DNA of 64,000 nt from Gallionellaceae bacterium (GCA_027448945.1 DAIDMQ010000020.1:62001-126000), one strand, 5' to 3'; positions 29,814 to 39,973 are shown, counted from the first letter of the stretch. Notes: generated by a model from the sequence alone, not told the origin. Program-made: numbers and translations.

Positions 29814-32507
29814 TCAGGCCTTGCTGACTAACTCCTTGAGGACGTATGGCAGGATGCCGCCGGCGCGGTAGTAATCGATCTCGATAGGGGTGTCAATACG
29901 TAGCAACACGCTGAGGATCTGCTTGCTGCCATCTTCGCGTGTGATGGTCAGGGTCACATCCTGTTGTGGCTTCAGATCTGCGCCGATGCCGGTTAGGTCG
30001 AAACGCTCATCGCCACTTAGGTTCAGCGCGGCCAAGCTATCGTTACCCTTGAACTGCAAAGGTAATACGCCCATACCTACCAGATTGCTGCGATGGATAC
30101 GTTCGTAGCTCTTGGCGATAACTGCCTTAACACCCAGCAACTGCGTACCTTTCGCAGCCCAATCACGTGAAGAACCTGTGCCGTATTCTTCCCCAGCCAG
30201 AATGACCGTAGGTGTGCCGTCAGCGATATGCTTCATCGCTGCGTCATAGATCGCCATCTGCTCGCCTTGGTACATGGTGTAGCCGCCTTCGGTACGGCTA
30301 CCATCGGCATTGATAGGCAGCATCAGGTTCTTGATACGCACGTTGGCGAAGGTGCCGCGCATCATCACTTCGTGATTGCCGCGACGTGCGCCATAGCTAT
30401 TGAAATCCTTTATCGCTACCTTGTGTGATTGCAAATAGGTGCCGGCCGGAGTGCTTGGTTTGAAACTGCCGGCAGGGCTGATGTGATCGGTAGTGACCGA
30501 GTCTCCCAGCAGTGCCAAAGCTTTCGCACCTTTGATGTCGCCGACCTTGGGCACATCCGCATCGAAGAAGGGTGGGCGTGCGATATAGGTCGAATCATCC
30601 CATTCATAGCGATTGCCGGTAGGTGCTTGGATCGCGTTCCACAACGGCAGGTCTTTAGTCAGATCGGAATACAGTTTGCGATATATCGCAGGGTCGGCGG
30701 CGAACTTCATCACCGTCTGGATCTCGGCGCTGTTAGGCCAGATATCCTTCAAATAAACAGGCTGACCATCTTTGCCTGTACCCAGCGGCTCGGTGTCCAG
30801 ATTGATGTTCATACGGCCTGCGATGGCGTAAGCCACGACCAAAGGTGGAGAGGCCAGGAAGTTGGCTTTCAGATTCGGGTGGATACGCGCTTCGAAGTTG
30901 CGGTTACCAGACAACACCGCCGCACAGATTAGGTTGTTGTCGGTGATGGTCTTGTCGATATCTTCACGCAACGGGCCGGCGTTACCGATACATGTGGTGC
31001 AGCCATAAGCCGCCAAGCCAAAACCCAACTTGGTCAAAGGCTCCAACAGACCCGCGTTGGTGAGGTATTCGGTGACTACGCGTGAACCGGGCGCTAACGT
31101 GGTCTTGATATGGGGCGCGACCTTCAAACCTTTCGCAACCGCCTTTTGTGCCAACAGACCTGCGGCCAGCAATACGCCTGGGTTGGAGGTATTGGTGCAA
31201 GAAGTGATGGCGGCGATCAACACATCGGCGTTGCCTATTTTCAAATCATCTTTGCCAGTCGCATAACGCGTGTTCAGTTTTTCGGCAGGCTGGTTGAAAC
31301 CATTCTCGGCAATGGGCTTGGAGAATAGCGTGTTGAAGGTCTCTTTCATCGCCGGCAGGGTGATGCGATCTTGCGGACGCTTGGGGCCCGCCAATGAAGG
31401 CACAATGCTGTTCAGGTCGAGTTCGACTACGCTGCTGTAGTCTATGCTGCCAGCCTTGGGTATACCAAACAGGCCCTGAGCTTTGAAGTAGGACTCGAAT
31501 GCATCCACTTCATCCTCAGTGCGGCCAGTGTTGCGCATGAATTGCACAGTCACATCGTCAACCGGGAAGAAACCCATGGTCGCGCCGTATTCGGGTGCCA
31601 TGTTAGCGATGGTGGCGCGGTCAGGCAGGGTGAGGGCGGAAGTGCCTTCGCCAAAGAATTCGACGAACTTGCCAACGACCTTGTGTTTACGCATCAGTTC
31701 TGTGACGGTCAGAACCAGATCGGTGGCGGTCACGCCTTCGCGCAACTTTCCTTGCAGGTTCACGCCAACCACGTCAGGGGTCAGGAAGTACACTGGCTGG
31801 CCCAGCATGCCGGCCTCGGCCTCGATACCCCCCACGCCCCAACCCACTACGCCGATGCCGTTAATCATGGTGGTGTGAGAATCGGTACCGACCAAGGTGT
31901 CAGGGTAGGTCACGCCGTCTTTTTGCAACACGCCGCGTGCCAGATATTCCAAGTTCACCTGATGCACGATACCGATGCCGGGAGGGACGACCTTGAAAGT
32001 GTCGAAGGCCTGCATGCCCCATTTCATGAAGCGGTAGCGTTCGTTGTTGCGCTCGAATTCAAGTTCCATGTTGATCTTGAGCGCGTTAGGGTTGTTATAG
32101 CTGTCAATTTGTACAGAGTGATCGACTACCAGGTTGACCGGCACCAAAGGTTCGATCAGCTTGGGATCGCAACCCTGTGCGGCAGCAGCATCACGCATCG
32201 CGGCCAAATCGGCCAGCAAAGGCACACCGGTAAAATCCTGCAGCACGATACGAGCAACGATGAAGGGAATCTCTTCGGTACGTACACCATTGGCCTGCCA
32301 ATTAGCCAATTGGCGCACATGAGCTTCGGTCACTTTTTTGCCATCACAATTGCGTAACACCGCTTCCAATACAATGCGGATAGACACAGGCAGGCGCGAG
32401 ATATTGCCTATGCCGGCTTCCTCCAAAGCGGGCAAGGAATAGAGCGCGGATTGCTTGCCGTTGGCGAGATTAAAAGTCTTACGAGTGTTGAACAGATTGT
32501 GCGACAT
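29814..32507 (-). CDS. acnA: aconitate hydratase A
   Basis: An 897-residue 4Fe-4S enzyme that isomerises citrate to isocitrate via cis-aconitate in the TCA cycle. The N-terminus matches the AcnA/IRP1 type ([26 protein letters not shown]). The cluster cysteines are visible in [11 protein letters not shown] and [13 protein letters not shown], with the aconitase signature [27 protein letters not shown] earlier. The C-terminal swivel domain includes [18 protein letters not shown]. It is alone on this strand here. The rest of the TCA genes (mdh, sdh, gltA, odh) are in the same window, 16-29 kb away. Confidence 0.98.
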   Translation of the reverse strand: MSHNLFNTRKTFNLANGKQSALYSLPALEEAGIGNISRLPVSIRIVLEAVLRNCDGKKVTEAHVRQLANWQANGVRTEEIPFIVARIVLQDFTGVPLLADLAAMRDAAAAQGCDPKLIEPLVPVNLVVDHSVQIDSYNNPNALKINMELEFERNNERYRFMKWGMQAFDTFKVVPPGIGIVHQVNLEYLARGVLQKDGVTYPDTLVGTDSHTTMINGIGVVGWGVGGIEAEAGMLGQPVYFLTPDVVGVNLQGKLREGVTATDLVLTVTELMRKHKVVGKFVEFFGEGTSALTLPDRATIANMAPEYGATMGFFPVDDVTVQFMRNTGRTEDEVDAFESYFKAQGLFGIPKAGSIDYSSVVELDLNSIVPSLAGPKRPQDRITLPAMKETFNTLFSKPIAENGFNQPAEKLNTRYATGKDDLKIGNADVLIAAITSCTNTSNPGVLLAAGLLAQKAVAKGLKVAPHIKTTLAPGSRVVTEYLTNAGLLEPLTKLGFGLAAYGCTTCIGNAGPLREDIDKTITDNNLICAAVLSGNRNFEARIHPNLKANFLASPPLVVAYAIAGRMNINLDTEPLGTGKDGQPVYLKDIWPNSAEIQTVMKFAADPAIYRKLYSDLTKDLPLWNAIQAPTGNRYEWDDSTYIARPPFFDADVPKVGDIKGAKALALLGDSVTTDHISPAGSFKPSTPAGTYLQSHKVAIKDFNSYGARRGNHEVMMRGTFANVRIKNLMLPINADGSRTEGGYTMYQGEQMAIYDAAMKHIADGTPTVILAGEEYGTGSSRDWAAKGTQLLGVKAVIAKSYERIHRSNLVGMGVLPLQFKGNDSLAALNLSGDERFDLTGIGADLKPQQDVTLTITREDGSKQILSVLLRIDTPIEIDYYRAGGILPYVLKELVSKA

Positions 32508-32558
32508 GGCATGGGCTCCGAGTAGCGAAATAAAGCATGAATTATAAGGTCTGCAACG

Positions 32559-32864
32559 GATTTAGTCGCTCAAATCGAAAAACTATTGGTCGAGTACAGG
32601 ACAGATTCCGGTTTGCTCAAGCTGAAACTGACTGAAAATTAGGTATTGGTGAACATGGAAGAAACCATGGTCAAGATGCGCCGGTGACGACAGGTGGGTT
32701 TGAACTTTTCGCTGTACGACTTTGGAACCGGATATTCTTCTTTGCAATATCTTAAACGTTTGCCTTTGTCTTAAATCAAGATAGATCAATCTTTCATGCG
32801 TGAAATTTCTACTGATAACAATGATGCCGTCATCGTGCAGGCGGTAATTGCATTATTGAATTAG
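32559..32864 (+). pseudogene. relic of an EAL-domain c-di-GMP phosphodiesterase
   Basis: One plus-strand frame of 102 codons, including its final TAG, reads as the C-terminal third of an EAL domain, with no frameshift: LKLTEN, then VLVNMEETMVKM, NFSLYDFGTGYSSLQYLKRLPLS, IKIDQSFM and an AVIVQAVIALLN end. Three stops interrupt it: TAG after LTEN, TGA after KMRR, and TAA between LPLS and IKID. The first Asp of the usual DDFGTGYSSL is Tyr. The N-terminal EAL motif and most of the domain are gone. The final TAG overlaps the msrA stop. It has decayed past function but is a clear trace of a lost c-di-GMP gene. Confidence 0.9.
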
Positions 32865-33388
32865 GCTACAGGCTCGTCCAGCTTGAGGTCTCGCCGGAAA
32901 TGGCAGGTGTAACCATTGGGATGTTTAAGTAGATATTTTTGGTGATAGTTTTCCGCACTGTAGAAAGCGCTATAAGGTACGACCTCGGTGACTACGGGTG
33001 CTTGCCATTCACCTGATGCATCTACTGTGGTAATCACGGAATGCGCAGTGTCGCGCTGGCTTTCATTCACACAAAAAATTACCGAGCGATAGGACGTACC
33101 CAGATCATTGCCTTGGCAGTTCTTGGTCGTCGGGTTGTGCAGACGGAAAAATTCGAACAGCAGGTGTGCAAAGCTCAAATGGGACGGGTCGAATACCACT
33201 TTGAGTGTTTCGGCATGGCCCGTGATGCCGGTCTTTACATGTTCATAGTTAGCATGAGCCTCGCTGCCGCCGCAATAGCCGACTTCAGTATCAATCACGC
33301 CAGGAATCCGGCGTACTAATTCTTCCATCCCCCAAAAACACCCTCCGGCGAGATAGGCCGTTTCGGTCACCTGCAATTGAATGTTCAT
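32861..33388 (-). CDS. msrA: peptide methionine sulfoxide reductase MsrA
   Basis: A 175-residue repair enzyme that reduces the S-form of methionine sulfoxide. The catalytic cysteine is in GGCFWGMEE (residue 17). Further family segments are VIDTEVGYCGG, HAETLKVVFDP, FFRLHNPTTKNCQGNDLGTSYRS and the C-terminal AENYHQKYLLKHPNGYTCH. No msrB is fused or adjacent. The start ATG is preceded by an A-rich GGGTGG on the minus strand. Confidence 0.96.
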   Translation of the reverse strand: MNIQLQVTETAYLAGGCFWGMEELVRRIPGVIDTEVGYCGGSEAHANYEHVKTGITGHAETLKVVFDPSHLSFAHLLFEFFRLHNPTTKNCQGNDLGTSYRSVIFCVNESQRDTAHSVITTVDASGEWQAPVVTEVVPYSAFYSAENYHQKYLLKHPNGYTCHFRRDLKLDEPVA

Positions 33389-33412
33389 GCGCCACCCTTT
33401 GAAATATATCGC

Positions 33413-33697
33413 TTACCCAGTTGAGACGTTTAGATTGCGTCGCTGCAGTATTCTGCCTGTATATGCGTCTATCGTCATTTCTTTAGTCGCCACACCTTGA
33501 GCGATGGTGACCAGATAGACTGAGTCACGGTCATGGATACCCGGCTTATTTTGAGTGAGTGCGATATCCTTTTTAAGGGTGCTGATGGCATTATCACTGC
33601 GGGTTTCTTCTATGCGCTCGCCATCGCGTGCAAATGTAATGCATGCAGTGAGGGCGATGATGCCTGCTGCAGTAGGTAGTATTTTGCAACGTTTCAT
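33413..33697 (-). CDS. small exported PepSY-like protein
   Basis: A 94-residue protein. ATG 33697 is chosen because GGAGA lies 8 nt ahead and it opens a signal peptide (KRCKILPTAAGIIALTACITFA). The mature part ends with SVYLVTIAQGVATKEMTIDAYTGRILQRRN, the pattern of a PepSY domain (valine-rich strand, then VDAxTGxVL). Such proteins often inhibit peptidases or bind metals, but no role can be assigned. It lies 24 bp upstream of msrA on the same strand and may be co-transcribed. Confidence 0.6.
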   Translation of the reverse strand: MKRCKILPTAAGIIALTACITFARDGERIEETRSDNAISTLKKDIALTQNKPGIHDRDSVYLVTIAQGVATKEMTIDAYTGRILQRRNLNVSTG

Positions 33698-33877
33698 GGC
33701 TGTTTCTCCGAATGTGACATTGAGCTCAATCCGCTGCCGGCGGGTGTTGCATAGCAGTGAGAGCACATACTAATGGAGAGCAGGGTCTAAAGCGTTATAT
33801 AGACACAAAGTTATACATCTTTGCGAAACTGGAAACGGATTGCTTACATGAGCCTGCACTACAAGCGTGCGACTTGA

Positions 33878-34327
33878 CTAGTAGCGGGCTTTCTTCATTG
33901 CCTGCGCGACTTCTTGTTTCGCATCCCTATCTTTTTCAGTAGCACGCTTGTCATGCTGTTTTTTGCCTTTGGCTAGGCCGATGGTGAGTTTGATGCGCCC
34001 ACCTTTGAAGTGCATGTCTAGCGGCATCAGGGTGTAGCCCGCGCGTTGGACTTTGATGATGAGCTTGTCCATTTCCAAGCGGTTCAACAATAATTTTCGT
34101 GTGCGGGTGACATCGGGATGGATGTGCGTGGAAGCGGAAAGCAGCGGGCTGATGTGCGAGCCAAATAAAAATAATTCATTATTTTTAATGGTCACATACG
34201 CTTCTTTGAGTTGTGCGCGTCCGGCGCGTATGGATTTGACTTCCCATCCTTCGAGGACTAAACCCGCTTCATATTTGTCTTCGATGAAGTATTCGTGAAA
34301 GGCTCTTTTGTTCTGAATTATGCTCAT
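33878..34327 (-). CDS. smpB: SsrA-binding protein SmpB
   Basis: A 149-residue tmRNA-binding protein for ribosome rescue. It shows [32 protein letters not shown], the OB-fold core with [31 protein letters not shown] and a basic C-terminal tail ([17 protein letters not shown]) that folds into the ribosome path. It diverges from ratA-rnfH, a conserved arrangement. The partner tmRNA gene ssrA is not seen in this window. Confidence 0.97.
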   Translation of the reverse strand: MSIIQNKRAFHEYFIEDKYEAGLVLEGWEVKSIRAGRAQLKEAYVTIKNNELFLFGSHISPLLSASTHIHPDVTRTRKLLLNRLEMDKLIIKVQRAGYTLMPLDMHFKGGRIKLTIGLAKGKKQHDKRATEKDRDAKQEVAQAMKKARY

Positions 34328-34404
34328 TGCTGATGAATCGAGTGAGTTTTGCCGAGTGTTCGGCTATTCTACCAGCCTTTGATTTTCAGGCAGTGTTCGT
34401 TGCA

Positions 34405-34842
34405 ATGGCTTTAGTAGAGAAAACCGTATTGGTCGCACATAGCGCCGAACAGATGTTCAATCTGGTGGATAGGGTGGAAGACTACCCCAAGTTCCTGCCT
34501 TGGTGCGGAGGTGCGAGTGTGGCCGAACAAGGCGGCAACATAGTGCATGCCACTGTACACATCGATTATCACCATCTCAAACAACATTTCACCACCGAGA
34601 ACGTGCGAACAGTGCCTCACCAGATTGAGATGACGTTGCAGGACGGTCCCTTCAAACATCTGGATGGAACTTGGCGCTTCGTGCCTTTGAACGAGTCTGC
34701 CTGTAAAATAGAATTCCGGCTGCATTATGAGTTCTCCAATAAATTACTGGAGAAACTGGTCGGGCCGGTGTTCCATTACATAGCCAATAGTTTCGTGGAT
34801 GCATTCATCCATAGGGCCGAGAAGGTATATACAAATACATGA
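34405..34842 (+). CDS. ratA: RatA-family START-like protein (coenzyme Q-binding/ribosome association)
   Basis: A 145-residue START/polyketide-cyclase fold protein: VEKTVLVAHSAEQMFNLVDRVEDYPKFLPWCGG, DYHHLKQHFTTENV, DGPFKHLDGTWRFVPL and YEFSNKLLEKLVGPVFH. Homologues are called RatA (reported to block 70S formation in E. coli) or COQ10-like (quinone binding), and the sequence cannot decide between these. The frame is open from 34327, but ATG 34405 matches the family start. It overlaps rnfH by 4 nt. Confidence 0.9.
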   Translation: MALVEKTVLVAHSAEQMFNLVDRVEDYPKFLPWCGGASVAEQGGNIVHATVHIDYHHLKQHFTTENVRTVPHQIEMTLQDGPFKHLDGTWRFVPLNESACKIEFRLHYEFSNKLLEKLVGPVFHYIANSFVDAFIHRAEKVYTNT

Positions 34843-35150
34843 GTGACCAAATCAATATCGAAATCGTCTATGCATTAGCGCATGAGCAGACTTTGCTCAG
34901 ACAACAATTGCCTGCCGGTGTCACTGTGGTGCAAGCGATCGAGGCAAGCGGCATCTTGGATAAACACCCCGAGATCGATCTGGCCAAAAACAAGCTGGGT
35001 ATCTTTGGCAAACTGACCAAGTCAGATGCGCCTTTGCGCGACAAAGACCGCATCGAGATATATAGACCTTTGCTTGCCGATCCCAAAGAAGTACGAAGAA
35101 TACGAGCTGAAGAAGGTAAAGCGATGAAGAAGGGCGGCGGCGAGCTATGA
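34839..35150 (+). CDS. rnfH: RnfH-family ubiquitin-like protein
   Basis: A 103-residue protein of the RnfH (UPF0125) family with a beta-grasp fold: INIEIVYALAHEQTLLRQQLPAGVTVVQAIEASGIL, KLGIFGKLTKSDAPLRDKDRIEIYRPLLADPKEVRR. It follows ratA with a 4-nt overlap, the usual pairing, named yfjF/ratB in E. coli. Its role is unresolved. No rnf electron transport genes are nearby. Confidence 0.9.
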   Translation: MSDQINIEIVYALAHEQTLLRQQLPAGVTVVQAIEASGILDKHPEIDLAKNKLGIFGKLTKSDAPLRDKDRIEIYRPLLADPKEVRRIRAEEGKAMKKGGGEL

Positions 35151-35175
35151 TCATCAATCTTCAGGCCACTCACTG

Positions 35176-36030
35176 ATGCTAGATTACGATTTTCATTGCC
35201 ATTCCAATATCTCTGATGGCACCTTGACGCCGACCGAGTTGGTGCAGCGTGCTGCGGGTCGGGGTGTCAAGGCGATGGCGTTGACTGACCACGACGATGT
35301 CGATGGCCTGGACGAAGCACGCGCTGTCGCAGAGAGCTTGGGCATGCAGTTCATCAATGGTGTGGAAATCTCGGTCTCATGGCGCAGTCACACCCTGCAC
35401 ATCGTTGGACTGAATGTCGATCATCACTACCCGCCTTTGGTGGAGGGCTTGAGCGGGGTGCGCAGTGGTCGCGGTGCGCGTGCGCAAAAGATGTCGGATG
35501 AATTGGCGAAGGCGGGGGTCGGCGGCGTGTTGGCAGGCGCGTATAAATACGCGAGCAATCCCAACATGATAGGCCGCACGCATTTCGCGCGTTATCTGGT
35601 TGAGAGCGGGCAGTGCAAGGATGTAAAGAGCGTCTTTAATCGCTATTTGGCCAAAGGTAAGCCGGGATATGTACCGCATCAATGGGCCAATTTGGCGGAT
35701 GCCATCAGCTGGATCAATGGTGCAGGGGGTGTCGCTGTATTGGCGCATCCTGGCCGTTACATGGTGGGTAAGCACAGCATGGGTAAGAAGACCATGCTGG
35801 AATTGCTGGCCGAGTTCGCGGAGTTGGGTGGTCGTGCTGTCGAAGTCGTGACCGGCAGTCATACTCAAGAGCAATACGCCGAATTCGCGCGCTATGCCGA
35901 GCAATTCAATCTGCTGTCTTCGGTCGGTTCGGATTTTCACGGTCCACAAGAAAGCTACCGTGACTTGGGACGCTTGCCCGATCTCCCCCTTATTTGCCGC
36001 CCGGTCTGGCAGCTATTCTTGGTGCAATAA
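35176..36030 (+). CDS. PHP-domain phosphoesterase (TrpH/RNase AM family)
   Basis: A 284-residue PHP metalloenzyme. Metal-binding motifs are DFHCHSNISDGTL (near residue 4), ALTDHDDVDGL (near 36), NGVEISVSW, AHPGRYMV and SVGSDFHGP (near 253). E. coli TrpH is a 3',5'-nucleoside bisphosphate phosphatase and 5'-3' exonuclease (RNase AM). In betaproteobacteria the gene often stands beside a Sua5/YciO gene, as here, 2 nt upstream of the next start. Exact substrate is inference from the family. Confidence 0.88.
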   Translation: MLDYDFHCHSNISDGTLTPTELVQRAAGRGVKAMALTDHDDVDGLDEARAVAESLGMQFINGVEISVSWRSHTLHIVGLNVDHHYPPLVEGLSGVRSGRGARAQKMSDELAKAGVGGVLAGAYKYASNPNMIGRTHFARYLVESGQCKDVKSVFNRYLAKGKPGYVPHQWANLADAISWINGAGGVAVLAHPGRYMVGKHSMGKKTMLELLAEFAELGGRAVEVVTGSHTQEQYAEFARYAEQFNLLSSVGSDFHGPQESYRDLGRLPDLPLICRPVWQLFLVQ

Positions 36031-36032
36031 GC

Positions 36033-36656
36033 ATGTCGCAATTTTTCACGATCTATCCCACCAACATCAATACCAGGCTGATACGTCAGGCGGTGGCCAT
36101 CTTGCGCGACGGCGGCATCGTGGTTTATCCGACCGACTCTTGTTACGCGCTGGGTTGCCATCTTGGTGACAAGACGGCGGTGTCTCGCATACGTGAAATA
36201 CGCAAACTGGATGAACAGCATCAACTGACATTGATGTGTAGAGATCTGTCCGAGATCGCCAAATTTGCGCGTGTCGATAATCAAATATTTCGCATGCTAA
36301 AGAACAACACACCGGGCGGCTATACCTTCATTCTGGATGCGACCAAGGAAGTGCCCAAGCGCGTGCAACACCCCAAACGCAGCACGGTGGGCATACGCGT
36401 GCCTGATCACCCTGTAGCCTTGGCGCTCTTGGAAGAGTTGGGTGAACCCATGCTGAGTTCGACGCTGATATTGCCCGACGAAGAATGGCCGCTGAATGAG
36501 GCGGAACGCATACGGGAACTGCTGGAGACCAAAGTGGATGCCGTGATAGACGGCGGTACGGCGGGTATAAATTTCACTACCGTGATCGACCTTACAGGCG
36601 ATACGCCGGTGCTGATCCGTCAGGGTGTGGGCGACGCAACACCGTTCGGTATCTGA
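36033..36656 (+). CDS. Sua5/YciO/YrdC-family protein (threonylcarbamoyl-AMP synthase type)
   Basis: A 207-residue YrdC-like protein: IRQAVAILRDGGIVVYPTDSCYALGC, TLMCRDLSEIAKFARVDN, YTFILDATKEVPKR, KRSTVGIRVPDH and EPMLSSTLILP. The KRxTVGIRVPDHPVALALLEELGEP stretch is of the YciO subgroup, whose role in tRNA t6A is less certain than that of TsaC. ATG 36033 begins the normal domain; the frame is open a little upstream inside the PHP gene. The next gene starts 32 bp later. Confidence 0.85.
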   Translation: MSQFFTIYPTNINTRLIRQAVAILRDGGIVVYPTDSCYALGCHLGDKTAVSRIREIRKLDEQHQLTLMCRDLSEIAKFARVDNQIFRMLKNNTPGGYTFILDATKEVPKRVQHPKRSTVGIRVPDHPVALALLEELGEPMLSSTLILPDEEWPLNEAERIRELLETKVDAVIDGGTAGINFTTVIDLTGDTPVLIRQGVGDATPFGI

Positions 36657-36688
36657 TTCATCATTTCAACAACGAGAATATATATTCA

Positions 36689-37336
36689 ATGCAGTTAGAT
36701 AATCTGATACAAACCATCGCCATCGCAGCCATCCCGGTGTTGTTCGCAATCACCTTGCACGAGGCGGCTCACGGCTATGTGGCACGATATTTTGGCGATA
36801 TGACCGCACACCAGATGGGGCGCATCAGTCTGAATCCCATGCGTCACATAGACCCGGTTGGAACAATTATATTGCCCTTGCTGACACTGGCTTTGGGCGG
36901 GATATTGTTTGGCTGGGCCAAGCCTGTGCCAGTGAATTTCTCCGCTTTGCGTAATCCCAAGAAAGATATGTTGTGGGTCGCCATAGCGGGTCCAGCTTCG
37001 AATCTGTTGATGGCGTTGATGTGGGCCTTGTTCTACAAGTTGGCTTGGATGAATCCCGATAGTTATTTTGCAGAGCCGCTCATGGAGATGGCCAGCATAG
37101 GCATCAAGATCAATGCGGTACTGCTGGTGTTGAACATGTTGCCCTTGCCGCCGTTGGATGGCGGACGTGTTGCGGTCAGCCTGTTGCCACGCACGCAGGC
37201 TTACCAACTGGCCCGTATAGAGCCATATGGCATGTTCATCTTGATCTTCTTGGCGGTTACGCCGGTGTTGGGTTGGGTATTGGGGCCATTGGTTGGCTCC
37301 GTGTATAAAATTATTTCTTTTATTTTTGGAATCTGA
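36689..37336 (+). CDS. site-2-type membrane metalloprotease (M50 family)
   Basis: A 215-residue polytopic protein. The zinc motif HEAAH lies in the first membrane helix (ITLHEAAHGYVAR, residues 24-28), and the third ligand is in NMLPLPPLDGGRV (near residue 155). About four to five membrane segments are visible. This is the short, PDZ-less M50B type, common in bacteria. It probably cleaves membrane-embedded substrates, but none can be named. It lies 2 nt ahead of trpS. Confidence 0.9.
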   Translation: MQLDNLIQTIAIAAIPVLFAITLHEAAHGYVARYFGDMTAHQMGRISLNPMRHIDPVGTIILPLLTLALGGILFGWAKPVPVNFSALRNPKKDMLWVAIAGPASNLLMALMWALFYKLAWMNPDSYFAEPLMEMASIGIKINAVLLVLNMLPLPPLDGGRVAVSLLPRTQAYQLARIEPYGMFILIFLAVTPVLGWVLGPLVGSVYKIISFIFGI

Positions 37337-37338
37337 GT

Positions 37339-38541
37339 ATGTTCGCTGATCGAGTTTTATCCGGTATGCGCCCCACGGGCAGTCTGCATTTGGGCCATTA
37401 CCACGGCGTGTTGAAGAACTGGGTGCGTATGCAGCACGAGATGGAGTGTCTGTTCTTCGTTGCCGACTGGCATGCTTTGACCACGCACTACGACAATCCG
37501 CAAGTCATCGAGCAATCTGTATGGGATATGGTGGTTGACTGGTTGGCAGCGGGTGTGGATCCGGCGCATTCAACTCTGTTCATCCAGAGCAAAGTGCCCG
37601 AGCATGCTGAGCTGCATCTCTTGTTGTCGATGATCACGCCATTGGGTTGGTTGGAACGTATGCCGACCTACAAAGACCAGCAGGAAAAGCTTAGCAGCAA
37701 GGACTTGTCGACCTATGGTTTTTTGGGTTACCCCCTGTTAATGAGTGCGGACGTGCTGATCTATCGCGCCACGCAGGTACCCGTCGGCGAAGATCAAGTG
37801 CCACACATCGAATTCACGCGTGAGCTTGCACGTCGTTTCAATCATATCTATGGTCGGGAGCTCGGTTTTGAAGAGAAAGCATTGGCTGCGGTCAAGAAAC
37901 TAGGCAGTAAGAAAGCCAAACTCTATGCCGAGATGCGTGTGCGTTATCAGGAGCAGGGTGATGACGGGGCATTGGAGACTGCAAAATCTTTGTTGGATGA
38001 ACAGCAGAGCCTGAGTCACGGTGATCGTGAGCGTTTGTTCGGTTACCTGGAAGGGGGGGGCAAGATGATCTTGTCTGAGCCTCAGTCCATGCTCACTGTG
38101 GCTTCCAAGATGCCGGGTTTGGATGGTCAGAAGATGTCGAAGTCCTATAACAACACGATTGCCCTGCGTGAAGACGAAGTTAGCGTGGGCAAAAAGATAC
38201 GCACCATGCCCACCGATCCTGCGCGTATACGCCGTACTGATCCGGGTGATCCCAGCCGTTGTCCGGTATGGCAGTTGCATCAGGTGTATTCCAACGAAGC
38301 CACCAAACAATGGGCAATGCAGGGCTGCAAGAGTGCCGGTATAGGGTGCATCGAGTGCAAACAGCCTGTCATCGATTCTGTATTGGAAGAGCAGCGCCCC
38401 ATGCGTGAACGCGCGCAGCTCTATCTGGACGACCCAACACTGGTACGTAATATCATTGCCGATGGTTGCGAGAAGGCTCGCAAGCTGGCGGGTGAGACCA
38501 TGCGTGACGTGCGGGAAGCGATGGGATTGAGTTACAGCTAA
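37339..38541 (+). CDS. trpS: tryptophanyl-tRNA synthetase (long form)
   Basis: A 400-residue class Ic synthetase that charges tRNA-Trp. The HIGH-like motif is PTGSLHLGHYHG (residues 11-22) and KMSKS is at GLDGQKMSKSYNN near residue 263. It is about 60-65 residues longer than the usual ~335, owing to an insertion between the Rossmann core and the KMSKS loop (about residues 178-245, LGFEEKALAAVKKLG to LEGGGKMI). The C-terminal domain contains a CxxxGIGCxxC cysteine cluster (GCKSAGIGCIECKQPVID). This long form is found in betaproteobacteria. Confidence 0.96.
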   Translation: MFADRVLSGMRPTGSLHLGHYHGVLKNWVRMQHEMECLFFVADWHALTTHYDNPQVIEQSVWDMVVDWLAAGVDPAHSTLFIQSKVPEHAELHLLLSMITPLGWLERMPTYKDQQEKLSSKDLSTYGFLGYPLLMSADVLIYRATQVPVGEDQVPHIEFTRELARRFNHIYGRELGFEEKALAAVKKLGSKKAKLYAEMRVRYQEQGDDGALETAKSLLDEQQSLSHGDRERLFGYLEGGGKMILSEPQSMLTVASKMPGLDGQKMSKSYNNTIALREDEVSVGKKIRTMPTDPARIRRTDPGDPSRCPVWQLHQVYSNEATKQWAMQGCKSAGIGCIECKQPVIDSVLEEQRPMRERAQLYLDDPTLVRNIIADGCEKARKLAGETMRDVREAMGLSYS

Positions 38542-38544
38542 GCG

Positions 38545-39351
38545 ATGAGCGACAACCAACTCCAGCTGATTCCTTACGCGCGTATACACGGCGAGCCTGT
38601 GCTCGAATTACCGCTGGATCTTTATATCCCGCCGGATGCGCTTGAGTTGGTGTTGGAGAATTTCCAGGGACCGTTGGATCTGTTGCTGTACCTGATACGT
38701 AAGCACAATCTTGATGTGCTGGATATTCCGATGGCGGAGCTGACCCGTCAGTACATGGGTTACATCGAGCTGATGGAAAGCAATCGCATGGAGTTGGCGG
38801 CGGAATACTTGCTGATGGCTGCCGTGTTAATCGAAATCAAGTCGCGCATGTTGTTGCCCAAAGTCACCAAGGTCAGTGAAGATGGCATAGAAGATCCCCG
38901 TGCGGAGTTGATGCGCCGCTTGATGGAATATGAACAGATGAAATTGGCCGCACAAGCGCTCAACGAGATGCCCCAGGCCGAGCGCGACTTCGAGATCGTG
39001 CAAGTGCTGATCGAGAATACGGTGCAAGAACGATTGCCGCAAGTCAGCGTGGATGATTTGAAGCAAGCGTGGTTGGGTTTATTGACGCGCGCCAAACTCA
39101 ACAAACACCACACCATACGCCGTGAACAGTTGTCGGTTCGCGAGCAGATGACCCATGTGTTGCGTTGTCTGAAGACGGGTGAATATGTGGCGTTCGAAAA
39201 TTTGTTCGACTTGGACGACGGACTGCCCAAGCTGGTGGTGACCTTTATCGCGGTACTCGAATTGGCCAAGGAATTCTTGGTCGAGATTCAACAAACAGAA
39301 ACCTTCGGGAGCATCTATGTCAGAACCAATCGCGCCATCAACGACGAATGA
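38545..39351 (+). CDS. scpA: segregation and condensation protein A (ScpA)
   Basis: A 268-residue kleisin that bridges SMC heads to compact chromosomes. The N-terminal helix bundle reads [36 protein letters not shown] and the C-terminal winged helix lies after residue 210 ([34 protein letters not shown]). It starts 3 nt after the trpS stop and overlaps scpB by 35 nt. smc itself is not in the window. Confidence 0.96.
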   Translation: MSDNQLQLIPYARIHGEPVLELPLDLYIPPDALELVLENFQGPLDLLLYLIRKHNLDVLDIPMAELTRQYMGYIELMESNRMELAAEYLLMAAVLIEIKSRMLLPKVTKVSEDGIEDPRAELMRRLMEYEQMKLAAQALNEMPQAERDFEIVQVLIENTVQERLPQVSVDDLKQAWLGLLTRAKLNKHHTIRREQLSVREQMTHVLRCLKTGEYVAFENLFDLDDGLPKLVVTFIAVLELAKEFLVEIQQTETFGSIYVRTNRAINDE

Positions 39352-39973
39352 TGATCTGCCGGCCCCCGTGGCTGAGAATGAAGTGTGTGCCAGTTCCATA
39401 AGCATCGATCTGTTCGATGGCAAGATGGATACCAGGGGTTTTAAGCTGGTGTTGGAAGCCGCACTGCTGACCTCGTCCGAACCTTTGCCGGCATCAGAAT
39501 TGAAGAAGCTCTGCGATGTTTCGCTGGATAACGCACAACTGGAAATACTGCTGGAAGAGTTGGCGCAAGATTGGCAGGGGCGTGGTGTGGAACTGACACG
39601 CGTGGCCAGCGGCTGGCGTTTTCGTGCCAAGCCACAGATGCAAATTTATTTAGACAGACTGAATCCGCAAAAGCCACCGCGCTACTCACGTGCCGTGATG
39701 GAGACCTTGGCCATCATCGCTTACCATCAGCCCGTCACCCGTGGTGATATTGAAGAGATACGGGGAGTGGCGGTTTCGGCGCAAATTCTCAAAACATTGG
39801 AGGCACGTGGCTGGATAGATGTGATCGGCACACGCGATGTGCCGGGTAAGCCCGAGCTGTTCGCCAGTACCAAACAGCTATTGGATGATTTGAATTTGCG
39901 CAGCCTGGCTGAATTGCCGCCGCTGCAAGAGATTAGTGCCTTGCTGGAGCCGGAAACCGCAACGGTGAATTGA
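39317..39973 (+). CDS. scpB: segregation and condensation protein B (ScpB)
   Basis: A 218-residue partner of ScpA made of two winged helices: [79 protein letters not shown] and [20 protein letters not shown]. The overlap with scpA, and a CGGGAG ribosome site inside scpA, suggest translational coupling that keeps the ratio of subunits. Its stop lies 4 bp from the end of the convergent DUF1854 gene. Confidence 0.96.
   Translation: MSEPIAPSTTNDDLPAPVAENEVCASSISIDLFDGKMDTRGFKLVLEAALLTSSEPLPASELKKLCDVSLDNAQLEILLEELAQDWQGRGVELTRVASGWRFRAKPQMQIYLDRLNPQKPPRYSRAVMETLAIIAYHQPVTRGDIEEIRGVAVSAQILKTLEARGWIDVIGTRDVPGKPELFASTKQLLDDLNLRSLAELPPLQEISALLEPETATVN

Noticed and set aside
34327-34404. Longer ratA start at 34327
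   Set aside because: The extra 26 residues are not family-like, and the region is the divergent promoter gap with smpB.
33878-34404. Possible tmRNA (ssrA) next to smpB
   Set aside because: No tmRNA acceptor ends, no tag-peptide frame and no tRNA-like T-arm were seen beside smpB.
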